DNA from: an uncultured Rhodoferax sp.
GTDB lineage: Bacteria; Pseudomonadota; Gammaproteobacteria; Burkholderiales; Burkholderiaceae_C
DNA length: 18,738 bases
Assembly: GCA_936943465.1 (NCBI GenBank)
Contig: CAKZJN010000195.1
Span: 1 to 18,738, forward strand
Direction: 5' to 3'
Of the stretch, positions 7,590-15,439 are shown in pieces; position 1 is the first letter of the stretch; the number at the start of each line of letters is the position of its first letter. The notes beneath the pieces are model-generated. The model did no database searches. It saw only the letters and a program-made list of their open reading frames with translations, and was not told the DNA's origin. A program made the position numbers and the translations under genes.

Positions 7590-7765
7590 GGCGGTCTTTC
7601 TTACTCTTGAAGAGTGGTTGAACATGACCGCAATGGTGCTGGCGCCGACCCTTGGGCGGGTGTCGGTGCCGTATCGCTTTGTTTCAGTTTATGTCGGGCC
7701 GCAGGGTTTGCGGACCGGCCGTAGAATGCCCAAAACCTCTAAAACACAGTGCAAGAAGGGTGTCT
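7590..7765. promoter_or_regulatory. Divergent promoter region, Spy-like cluster / hemerythrin
   Basis: These 176 bp separate two divergent genes and must contain promoters for both unless the minus cluster starts elsewhere. A perfect 11-bp palindrome, CTCTTGAAGAG, is at 7604-7614 in the predicted leader of the Spy-like gene. For the hemerythrin, TAGAAT just downstream of the GGACCGGCCG run (around 7720-7727) could be a -10 element, but no matching -35 is visible. Shine-Dalgarno AAGAAGGG at 7753-7760 fixes the hemerythrin start. I saw no CpxR-type direct repeat. Confidence 0.45.
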
Positions 7766-8206
7766 ATGACAACCATCGTTGAGTGGGATCGCAGCTACAG
7801 CGTAGGCAGCGACATGCTTGACCGCCAGCATCAAAAATTGCTGGAGCTTTGCAACGAACTGGCCCGGCACACCCAGGGCGAGCAGGCGGTTTCCGGCCCA
7901 CGCTTCCACGAAATTCTTAATGAGATGACGCTCTATGCCCGAGAGCATTTCAGGACCGAGGAAAACCTTCTCACCCGGTTGGGCTACCCGGAAGTTGCTG
8001 CACAAGAAGCGGAGCATCTGGCCTATGAAGGCAAGGTAGCCGACTGGTCTTTTGACGCCATCATGGGCGAACTCAATCTGGAGCAAGCCCAGAGCTTTCT
8101 GGCCCATTGGTGGAAAAACCATATTCTGGTTTCGGACATGCAATACCGCCCGCTGATGGAGGCTGCGCTGGGCAGCAGCCCCGCGCCCCCACACGCTAAC
8201 GGCTGA
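7766..8206 (+). CDS. Bacteriohemerythrin, single domain
   Basis: A 146-residue four-helix-bundle protein expected to bind O2 at a non-heme di-iron site in the cytoplasm. It is the only plus-strand gene here. Ligands matching the family pattern are His22 (LDRQHQKL), His61 and Glu65 (HFRTEENL), His84 (AEHLAY), His119 and Asp124 (NHILVSDMQY). The position four residues before His84, normally His, is Gln80, so one iron ligand appears replaced. The start follows AAGAAGGG by about 6 bases; an upstream in-frame ATG would add 38 residues with no family resemblance. The 3' end overlaps the convergent uvrA stop by 11 bp. The likely role is O2 storage or sensing, but the site may be altered. Confidence 0.92.
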   Translation: MTTIVEWDRSYSVGSDMLDRQHQKLLELCNELARHTQGEQAVSGPRFHEILNEMTLYAREHFRTEENLLTRLGYPEVAAQEAEHLAYEGKVADWSFDAIMGELNLEQAQSFLAHWWKNHILVSDMQYRPLMEAALGSSPAPPHANG

Positions 8207-11200
8207 GCAAGGCCTGCAGCGCCTGCCCGGTGTGGGTGCCAAGGCGCACCACCTCTTCCGGCGCTGCGGCCGCCACCACCCGCCCGCCCCCGTTGCCGCC
8301 CTCGGGTCCCAGGTCCAGCACCCAGTCGGCCTCGGCAATCACATCCAGATCGTGCTCAATCACCACCACGCTGTGGCCCGAGCGCACCAGCCGGTGCAGC
8401 ACATGGATGAGCTTTTCCACATCGGCCATGTGCAGACCCACGGTCGGTTCGTCCAGCACATACAGCGTGTGCGGCGCCTTGTTGCCTCGCTTGCCTATGT
8501 CATCGCGCACCTTGCTCAGTTCGGTCACCAGCTTGATGCGCTGCGCCTCGCCACCGCTGAGCGTGGGTGAGGGTTGCCCCAGCGTGAGGTAGCCGAGGCC
8601 CACATCCTTGAGCAACTGCAGCGGGTGGCTGATGCTCGGCATGGCGGCAAAGAAATCCACCGCCTCGTCCACCTCCATCTGCAGCACGTCGCCAATGCTC
8701 TTGCCGCGCCAGGTGACCGCCAGCGTCTCGGGGTTGAAGCGTGCGCCCTTGCAGGTTTCACACAGCACCTTCACATCCGGCAAAAAGCTCATGCCAATGG
8801 TGCGAATGCCTTGCCCCTCACAGGACGGGCAACGGCCCTCGCCAGTATTGAAGCTGAAGCGATTCGACGCATAGCCACGCGCCTTGGCCTCCAGCGTATC
8901 GGCAAACAGCTTGCGGATGGTGTCCCAGAAACCAATGTAGGTGGCCGGGCAGGAACGCGGGGTTTTGCCGATGGGCGTCTGGTCCACCTCCAGCACCCGG
9001 TCCACCGTCTCAAACCCGCTCACGCTTTCGCAGCCAGCCCAGTCAATGGTTTCACCAGCCGCCAATGCATCGCGTCCGGCCTTGGTGCTGCGTTTTTGCA
9101 CCGCAGTTTGCACATTGGCCAGCAACACATCGCGCGCCAGCGTTGACTTGCCGGAACCGGAAACCCCAGTGATCGCCACCAGCCGCTTAAGTGGGATGTG
9201 CGCAGTCACGCTTTGCAGGTTGTGCAGGTTGGCGTTGTTAACCGTCAGCCAGTCAATTTTTTCTTGGGACGGAATACGAGGGGCTGTGCCCATAGCGCTT
9301 GCCTTGCCACCCAAGGCTACTGCGTCAGCGTAATCCCGTGCCGACTGCTCACGCGCAGCCAACTCCGCATTGGCCGCCGCACTAGCCGCTACTTGGGCCG
9401 CAGCCACCGCAGCCGCCTTGGCAGCCTTACCCCGCAACTTCTTCCCATTCGCGTCCAAATAAACGGCGGAAGAAGCCGGGTTGCCGGGCAGCGATTTTGC
9501 GCCCGCGCATGAGTCGCCCGGCACACCGGCTTCCGCCGCAGCGCGTGCAGACGCAACGGCATCCAGTGCCAAAGACTCGCCATAAGAAACCACGTAGCGC
9601 CGCTCCACCAACGGATGCCGAATCGCGTGCAGCAAGTAGCGCCCGGTCTGCGACTCGGCCACCGCCTGCACATCCGCCACCGACCCTTGGGCCACCAGCC
9701 GCCCACCCCGCTTGCCCGCACTGGGACCGATATCAATGATGTGGTCGGCAGCACGAATCGTGTCCTCGTCGTGCTCCACCACCACCAGCGTGTTGCCCTT
9801 GTCGCTGAGTTGCTGCAGGGCGCCCAGCAGAATTTTGTTGTCGCGCGCGTGCAGGCCAATCGTCGGCTCATCGAGCACGTAGCACACGCCCTGCAAGTTG
9901 CTACCGAGTTGTGCGGCAAGCCGGATGCGCTGCGCCTCGCCACCGCTGAGCGTGGGCGCACCCCGGTCCAGCGTGAGGTAGCCCAGGCCCACTTCCTCCA
10001 GAAACTCCAGCCGGCTCTTGATTTCAGGAATCAGGTCACGCGCAATGTCGGCCTCGCGTTGGCTGAGCCCGCCCAATTGCTGCAAGGTTTCGACCCATTG
10101 ACGCACATCGGTCACGCTCAGGCGCGCCACATCGGCAATGCCGACGCTCGCAAATTTCACCGCGCGCGCCGTGGCATTCAGGCGTGTGCCCTGGCACGAC
10201 GGGCAGGCCGCGTCGTGCAGGTCTTCCACATCGGCCTCGGCAAAGGTCTGCTCGCGGCCCTGGTTGTCGTCGGCTTTCACCGAGTCGTCAAACACCTTGC
10301 GCTGTTCCTTGGTCAAGGCTACGCCCGTGCCCACGCAGTCCGGGCACCAGCCATGCTTGCTGTTGTAGCTAAACAGACGCGGATCCAGTTCGGCATACGA
10401 GGTGGAACACAAGGGGCAAGCACGCTTGGTCGAAAACGCCTGCACGCTGCCAATGCCTGCTGCCGGCGTTCCGGCCTCCATCGCTTCGCGCAGGCCTTCC
10501 ATGCCGCTCAACACCTGCACCACGCCCTTGCCATGCGTCAGCGCATCCGCCAACGCGGCGCGCAGCGCGCCCTCACCGGCGGGGTGCACGTCCAGGCTGG
10601 CCACCGGCAGTTCGATGTTGTGTTCCTTGAACCGGTCAATGCGCGGGAAGCCGGTGGTTGGCAAGAAATTGCCGTCCACCCGCAGGTGCGTAAAGCCACG
10701 CGGACGCGCCCAATCGGCCAGTTCGGTGTACACGCCCTTGCGGCCCGAAACCAGCGGCGCCAGCAGGCCAATGTGCTGCCCGCGGTAAGTCTTGAGCAAC
10801 TGCGCGGCAATGCTGTCGGCCGATTGCGGCTGCACGGCTGCCCCGTCTTTCACGCAATGCTGCGTGCCCAGCTTCACGTACAGCAGGCGCAGGAAATGCC
10901 ACACCTCGGTGGTGGTTCCCACGGTGGACTTGCGCCCGCCGCGCGAGAGCCGCTGCTCAATCGCCACCGTGGGAGGAATGCCGTACACCGCATCCACCTC
11001 TGGCCGACCGGCCGGCTGCACGATGGAGCGCGCATAGGCGTTCAGCGATTCCAGGTAACGGCGCTGGCCTTCGTTAAACAGGATGTCAAACGCGAGCGTC
11101 GATTTGCCGGAACCCGACACGCCGGTCACCACGCTGAATTTTCCGCGCGGAATGTCCACACTCAACGACTTGAGGTTGTGTTCCTTGGCGTTAACGATGC

Positions 11201-14200
11201 GGATGGCGTTCGAATGATCACCGCCCGCCGCGCGAGAAGTGTCTGCGGCAGCCGATGCATACGCATCCGCCGCAGCAAACTCCCGCACCGCGTGCACCAC
11301 ACCCATGGCCGCCGCGTAGTCGCGCAGCGCGCGCCCGGTGTGGGAGGTGGGATGCAACAGCATGTCTTCCGGAGTTCCGACGCCCACTACCAAACCACCG
11401 CCCTCGCCGCCCTCAGGTCCCAGGTCAATCAGCCAGTCGGCCGCGCGGATCACGTCCAGGTTGTGTTCAATCACCAGCAGCGAGTGGCCAGCATCCATCA
11501 GCTTGCGCAGGGCGCGCATCAGCTTGGCGATGTCGTCAAAGTGCAGGCCGGTGGTCGGTTCGTCCAGCATAAAGAGCGCACCGCGCCGCGCCGTGGCCTG
11601 GCGGCTGGCGGTGCTGCCCTTGGCGGCTTCGGCCAGGAAACCGGCAAGCTTGAGGCGCTGCGCCTCGCCACCCGATAACGTGGGCACGGGCTGTCCGAGC
11701 TTCACGTACTCCAGCCCCACATCCACAATCGGTTGCAGCACGCGAATCACATCGCGGTCGGCACTGAACAAATCGGCCGCCTCGCTCACGGTCAGGTCCA
11801 GCACGTCGGCCACGTTCACGCTGCGGCCCTTGCGCTCGATGTGGACTTCCAGAATTTCGGGCCGGTAACGCTTGCCATCGCAATCCGGGCAACGCAGATA
11901 GACATCGCTCAAAAACTGCATCTCGATGTGCTCAAAACCCGAGCCGCCGCAGGTGGGGCAACGGCCATCGCCGCTGTTGAAACTGAACTTGGAGCCGGTG
12001 TAGCTGCGCTCGCGCGACAGCGGCGCAGTAGCGAAGATTTCGCGAATGGCATCCCACGCGCCAACGTAGCTCACCGGGTTGGAACGCGCAGTCTTGCCGA
12101 TCGGTGACTGGTCCACAAACACCACTTCGCTGAGCATCTCCGCGCCCAGCAAACGGCTGTGCGCCCCCGGGGTTTCAGTCGCCTTGCCAAAGTGGCGCAA
12201 CAGCGCCGGAGCCAGCACATCCTGAATCAGCGTCGACTTGCCCGAACCGCTCACGCCGGTCACGCAGACCAGGCGCTGCAGCGGGATTTCGACGTCAATA
12301 TTTTTCAGGTTGTGCTCGGTCACGCCTTCCAGAATCAGGCGCGGCGTGTTGGGCGCGACCATGCGCTTGAAGCCCATGCCCACCTGCTTGCGCCCGCCCA
12401 AGTACGCGCCAGTCAATGTGTCGGCACCGCGCAATGCTTCGGTACTGCCATCAAACACAATGCTGCCGCCCTTTTCGCCGGGGCCAGGGCCCATGTCGAT
12501 CATGCGGTCGGCAGCCAACATGACGGCCGGATCGTGCTCCACCACCACCAGCGTGTTGCCCGCATCGCGCAGGCGCTGCATGGCCACGATGATGCGGTTC
12601 ATGTCACGCGGGTGCAGGCCGATGCTGGGTTCATCCAGCACAAACAGCGTATTGACCAGCGAGGTGCCCAGCGCCGTGGTGAGGTTGATGCGTTGCACCT
12701 CCCCGCCGCTCAGCGTACGGCTTTGGCGGTCCAGCGTGAGGTAACCAATGCCGACGTCACACAGGTACTTGAGGCGGGTGCCGACTTCTTCAAACAGGAG
12801 TTTGAGGGTCCGGAATTCGGCTTCGGAGCTGCTGGTTTGTTTCTTCTCCGTCTGGCTGGTGACCGGGGCAGTGGCTATCGCCTCATGTATTCGCTTTGCG
12901 ACTACAACATCGGCGACAGCCACTCCCCCTGTCACCACCTCTTGGTTCGAAAAATCGTTCGCCGACAAGACCCCTTGGTCAACAAGCATGTCCGGCACAA
13001 ACCCTTCCGAGCGCGAGGCGGAGTCCGGTGTACCGGGGGTCGCCGATGTTGTAGTCGCGAAGCGAATACATGAGGCGTCCCCCGGTACACCGGACTCCGC
13101 CCCCCCCAGAAAAGAAGAATCAAGCTGCACTTGCAAAGATTCGAAAAACCGCCGCAACCGATCCAATGGCATCAACATCATGTCGTGCAGGCACAGCCCC
13201 GGCAGCGCCTCCAACTGCGCCCGCGTCCAGCCCACGCCCTGCGGCATAAAGCGCTTGGCCGGTGGCAACACCGCATCGGCCTGCGCCTTACTGCCGATGC
13301 GCCAGAGCAGGCTCTCGGTCTTCAGTCGCGCACCGCCGCAGGTGCCGCACGGCGTGTAGCTGCGGTACTTGGACAGCAGCACCCGGATGTGCATCTTGTA
13401 GGCCTTGCTCTCCAGGTACTCAAAGAACCGGTCCACACCAAACCAGTGCTGGTTCCACTTGCCGTTCCAGTTCGGCGAACCCTTGAGCACCCAGTGCTGC
13501 TGCTCGGGCGTGAGCTTGTACCAGGCGGTGTCGCGCGGTATGCCGGCCGCTTCGGCATGGCGCATCAGGTCGTCCTGGCACTCCTGCCATGCAGGCGTCT
13601 GCATCGGCTTGATGGCGCCGGCGCGCAGTGTGAGCTTGTCGTTGGGAATCACCAGCCCGTAGTCCACGCCAACCACGCGGCCAAAACCACGGCACTTTTC
13701 GCAGGCGCCCACGGCCGAGTTGAACGAGAACATCGACGCGATCGGGTCGGTGTAGCGTTGGTCACTTTGCGGACAGTGCAAGCCGGTGGAGAAGCGCCAG
13801 GCCGGTGCGGGCTGCGCGCCTTCCGCCACAGCGCCTTCGTCGAGCACATACACATTCAGGCGGCCGCTGCCACGTTTGAGTGCCGTTTCAATCGCCTCCA
13901 GCACGCGGGCCTTTTCGGTACCTTCGATGCGAAAGCGGTCAGCCACCACATCGAGCACCTTGCGCGGCCCGCTCACCGTGGCCACCTCGCGCTCGGCCTG
14001 CACGCGGGTGAAGCCGCTGGCACTCAGCCACTGCGCGACCTCCTCGGCCGAGGTGCCGCCCGGCAGTTCCACCGGAAAGGTGAGCACCAGACGGGGGTTG
14101 GCCGCCTCGGCTGAACGGCGCAGCATCTCAGCGTAAATCGTCTCGGGCGTGTCGTGTTGCACCGGCAAGGCGGTCTGCTGGTCGAACAGGTTGCCGGCGC

Positions 14201-14546
14201 GGGAAAACAGGAGCTTGAGGTGGTCGTTCAGCTCCGTCATGGTGCCCACGGTGGAGCGGCTGGAGCGCACCGGGTTGGTCTGGTCGATGGCGATAGCGGG
14301 CGGTACCCCTTCGACCCGGTCCACCGCAGGCTTGTCCATCCGGTCCAGAAACTGGCGCGCGTAGGCCGAAAAGGTCTCTACATAGCGGCGCTGCCCTTCG
14401 GCATACAGGGTGTCAAACACCAGGCTGGACTTCCCCGAACCGCTGGGCCCGGTGACCACCGTCAACTCGCCGGTGCGGATGTCCAGGTCAAGGTTCTTGA
14501 GGTTGTGTTGTCGCGCTCCGCGAATGCGGATGGTGCCCTGGGTCAT
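8196..14546 (-). CDS. uvrA: Tandem double-length UvrA (two fused UvrA modules)
   Basis: This 2116-residue protein is about twice the usual UvrA length (roughly 950). Module A covers about 1-1085 and module B about 1113-2116. Each has two ABC ATPase domains. Walker A motifs start at Gly33, Gly764, Gly1142 and Gly1794 (each G-x-SGSGKS). LSGGE signatures start at about 612, 957, 1533 and 1996. Walker B/LDEP motifs follow each (LDEPSIGLH, LDEPTTGLH, LDEPTIGLH, LDEPTVGLH). Second zinc fingers are intact in both modules (CPTC/CPDC and CPSC/CETC). In module A the first finger reads CPQS (258-261), losing a Cys; module B has CPLC/CPDC. A UvrB-binding-like segment with SGRKG is seen only in module B. 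Inserts near 482-564 and 1670-1695 are encoded by palindromic DNA. Family role: damage recognition in nucleotide excision repair. The fusion may instead serve a UvrA2-like tolerance function. The Shine-Dalgarno sequence is weak, and no LexA box was seen. Confidence 0.95.
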   Translation of the reverse strand: MTQGTIRIRGARQHNLKNLDLDIRTGELTVVTGPSGSGKSSLVFDTLYAEGQRRYVETFSAYARQFLDRMDKPAVDRVEGVPPAIAIDQTNPVRSSRSTVGTMTELNDHLKLLFSRAGNLFDQQTALPVQHDTPETIYAEMLRRSAEAANPRLVLTFPVELPGGTSAEEVAQWLSASGFTRVQAEREVATVSGPRKVLDVVADRFRIEGTEKARVLEAIETALKRGSGRLNVYVLDEGAVAEGAQPAPAWRFSTGLHCPQSDQRYTDPIASMFSFNSAVGACEKCRGFGRVVGVDYGLVIPNDKLTLRAGAIKPMQTPAWQECQDDLMRHAEAAGIPRDTAWYKLTPEQQHWVLKGSPNWNGKWNQHWFGVDRFFEYLESKAYKMHIRVLLSKYRSYTPCGTCGGARLKTESLLWRIGSKAQADAVLPPAKRFMPQGVGWTRAQLEALPGLCLHDMMLMPLDRLRRFFESLQVQLDSSFLGGAESGVPGDASCIRFATTTSATPGTPDSASRSEGFVPDMLVDQGVLSANDFSNQEVVTGGVAVADVVVAKRIHEAIATAPVTSQTEKKQTSSSEAEFRTLKLLFEEVGTRLKYLCDVGIGYLTLDRQSRTLSGGEVQRINLTTALGTSLVNTLFVLDEPSIGLHPRDMNRIIVAMQRLRDAGNTLVVVEHDPAVMLAADRMIDMGPGPGEKGGSIVFDGSTEALRGADTLTGAYLGGRKQVGMGFKRMVAPNTPRLILEGVTEHNLKNIDVEIPLQRLVCVTGVSGSGKSTLIQDVLAPALLRHFGKATETPGAHSRLLGAEMLSEVVFVDQSPIGKTARSNPVSYVGAWDAIREIFATAPLSRERSYTGSKFSFNSGDGRCPTCGGSGFEHIEMQFLSDVYLRCPDCDGKRYRPEILEVHIERKGRSVNVADVLDLTVSEAADLFSADRDVIRVLQPIVDVGLEYVKLGQPVPTLSGGEAQRLKLAGFLAEAAKGSTASRQATARRGALFMLDEPTTGLHFDDIAKLMRALRKLMDAGHSLLVIEHNLDVIRAADWLIDLGPEGGEGGGLVVGVGTPEDMLLHPTSHTGRALRDYAAAMGVVHAVREFAAADAYASAAADTSRAAGGDHSNAIRIVNAKEHNLKSLSVDIPRGKFSVVTGVSGSGKSTLAFDILFNEGQRRYLESLNAYARSIVQPAGRPEVDAVYGIPPTVAIEQRLSRGGRKSTVGTTTEVWHFLRLLYVKLGTQHCVKDGAAVQPQSADSIAAQLLKTYRGQHIGLLAPLVSGRKGVYTELADWARPRGFTHLRVDGNFLPTTGFPRIDRFKEHNIELPVASLDVHPAGEGALRAALADALTHGKGVVQVLSGMEGLREAMEAGTPAAGIGSVQAFSTKRACPLCSTSYAELDPRLFSYNSKHGWCPDCVGTGVALTKEQRKVFDDSVKADDNQGREQTFAEADVEDLHDAACPSCQGTRLNATARAVKFASVGIADVARLSVTDVRQWVETLQQLGGLSQREADIARDLIPEIKSRLEFLEEVGLGYLTLDRGAPTLSGGEAQRIRLAAQLGSNLQGVCYVLDEPTIGLHARDNKILLGALQQLSDKGNTLVVVEHDEDTIRAADHIIDIGPSAGKRGGRLVAQGSVADVQAVAESQTGRYLLHAIRHPLVERRYVVSYGESLALDAVASARAAAEAGVPGDSCAGAKSLPGNPASSAVYLDANGKKLRGKAAKAAAVAAAQVAASAAANAELAAREQSARDYADAVALGGKASAMGTAPRIPSQEKIDWLTVNNANLHNLQSVTAHIPLKRLVAITGVSGSGKSTLARDVLLANVQTAVQKRSTKAGRDALAAGETIDWAGCESVSGFETVDRVLEVDQTPIGKTPRSCPATYIGFWDTIRKLFADTLEAKARGYASNRFSFNTGEGRCPSCEGQGIRTIGMSFLPDVKVLCETCKGARFNPETLAVTWRGKSIGDVLQMEVDEAVDFFAAMPSISHPLQLLKDVGLGYLTLGQPSPTLSGGEAQRIKLVTELSKVRDDIGKRGNKAPHTLYVLDEPTVGLHMADVEKLIHVLHRLVRSGHSVVVIEHDLDVIAEADWVLDLGPEGGNGGGRVVAAAAPEEVVRLGTHTGQALQALLSR
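9465..9537. repeat. Palindromic hairpin 3 inside uvrA
   Basis: Arms 9465-9494 and 9514-9537 pair over about 20 bases in three blocks (GGCGGAAG, CCGG, TGCCGGGC on the coding strand) with a 3-base bulge and two mismatches. The centre contains a second perfect palindrome, TGCGC-CC-GCGCA (9498-9509). On the coding strand the 5' arm (GGCGGAAGCCGGTGTGCCGG) differs by only three bases from the arm of hairpin 2, and both continue into TCATG. The remaining loop is different. It encodes about residues 1670-1695, in the variable linker before the last ABC domain of module B. Confidence 0.6.
12857..12937. repeat. Palindromic hairpin 1 inside uvrA
   Basis: Arms 12857-12882 and 12912-12937 (26 bases each) are inverted repeats with three mismatches. 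The inner 12 bases are GTGGCTATCGCC and GGCGACAGCCAC. The 29-base loop at 12883-12911 starts TCATGTATTCGC and ends ACTACAACATC. It matches the reverse complement of the loop in hairpin 2 except for one base, which falls in the TCGC-TTT-GCGA apical triloop. The stem is unrelated to the stem of hairpin 2 apart from the closing CGCC/GGCG. It is translated in frame as part of an insert in the first ABC domain (about residues 537-564). Confidence 0.8.
13017..13101. repeat. Palindromic hairpin 2 inside uvrA
   Basis: Arms 13017-13044 and 13074-13101 (28 bases each) are near-perfect inverted repeats with a single mismatch; the left arm begins GGCGGAGTCCGGTGTACCGG. The 29-base loop 13045-13073 starts GATGTTGTAGTCGC and ends AATACATGA. 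It is the inverted copy of the hairpin 1 loop and folds internally (TCGC-GAA-GCGA). An 8-base C run (13100-13107) abuts the right arm. It encodes about residues 482-510 of UvrA in frame (AESGVPGDASC... to ...PGTPDSA). Confidence 0.85.
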
Positions 14547-14600
14547 AGTGACAGCTCGTTCGAATGGGGAGGGACATTCTAGGAGCTAGGCATTAACCTT

Positions 14601-15437
14601 TCACCGGTCCATGCGAAAGCGCTGGCCCTTGAAATTGAACACGGCGCTGCTGCCGGTCACCTCTTCCAGACGCACATCCGGCGTCACCTGGCTGCCCCGG
14701 GTCAAGACCTGGTCGTTGATGATCAGCGCCCACTCGGGCGGCGAGTCGGAATACACCGCACCACTGATATGCAGCGCTGGAATCTGCTTGCGCAAAGCGT
14801 CCGGCAATTCAGCAAACGCCGGCACCGCACCGGAGGCGCGCGCAGTGACCGGTGCAGCAGGTTTGGCAGGCTCTGGCACTGCGACCGCTGGCACGGATGT
14901 AGCGGCCTGTGCGGACACGCCAGGGCTTGCCGGAGCGCTGCGCGCGGGAGCGGGCGCAACGACGGGTGCAGGGCTTGGTGCCACGCTTGGAACCTTCAAT
15001 GGCTCTGGTTTGGTGCTCGGCGGCTTGCCAACCACCACCGGCGCCACGGCGGTACGTGGCAGTTCCTTTGCGGACGGTGGCTTTAGGGGCGCAGGGGCGA
15101 CCGTCGGCGCAGTTTCCGGTGCAGCGCTGGGCACCGCGGCTGGAACGGGTGCCGGTGTAGGCGCTGGTGCCGGTGCTGTCACAACCACCGGAGCGGTAGG
15201 TTGAGGGTTGACCGCCATCTGCGTTCCTTCGGTAGCCCCACCCGAAGAGCGCAAGGCCCACGCACCGACGACCGCGACCAGTAGCACGGCCAGTCCACCG
15301 GCAATCCACCAGGCCCTGGCATTGCTCTGGTGCGTGATGTAGATCGTGCTGTTGCCTTGGGCCGTGCTCAGGCCCGGTACCTGGCTGAGTTCGCGCTCGG
15401 CTTCGGCTTTCTTCAGTGCTTCCAGAATGTAGGACAT
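14601..15437 (-). CDS. gspB: General secretion pathway protein B (GspB/ExeB-like)
   Basis: A 278-residue inner-membrane protein. The conserved N-terminus MSYILEALKKAEAERELS is followed by a single TM helix (about 43-62). A long Pro/Ala-rich periplasmic spacer (about 65-215) then leads to the C-terminal T2SS-B domain (about 216-278: ALHISGAVYSDSPPEWALI, then NDQVLTRGSQV). In Aeromonas and Vibrio, ExeA/ExeB complexes act on peptidoglycan to help assemble the type II secretin GspD. The start lies 2 bp after the gspA stop, so the two genes are an operon. No other gsp gene is in the window. Only 54 bp, without a T-rich terminator, separate it from uvrA downstream. Confidence 0.93.
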   Translation of the reverse strand: MSYILEALKKAEAERELSQVPGLSTAQGNSTIYITHQSNARAWWIAGGLAVLLVAVVGAWALRSSGGATEGTQMAVNPQPTAPVVVTAPAPAPTPAPVPAAVPSAAPETAPTVAPAPLKPPSAKELPRTAVAPVVVGKPPSTKPEPLKVPSVAPSPAPVVAPAPARSAPASPGVSAQAATSVPAVAVPEPAKPAAPVTARASGAVPAFAELPDALRKQIPALHISGAVYSDSPPEWALIINDQVLTRGSQVTPDVRLEEVTGSSAVFNFKGQRFRMDR

Positions 15438-15439
15438 GC

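Noticed and set aside
7683..7705. Sigma-28-like promoter for the Spy-like cluster (TAAAC ... GCGATAC on the minus strand)
   Set aside because: The spacing between the two halves is about five bases too short for the consensus, and the downstream genes are not motility genes.
9615..11678. A 687-codon open frame on the plus strand opposite uvrA
   Set aside because: It is fully antisense to a protein with intact motifs, has no recognisable domain and is rich in His, Arg and Ala, as expected from the reverse strand of high-GC coding DNA.
14547..14600. LexA/SOS box upstream of uvrA
   Set aside because: No CTG-N10-CAG motif could be found; only small palindromes such as TTCGAA are present.
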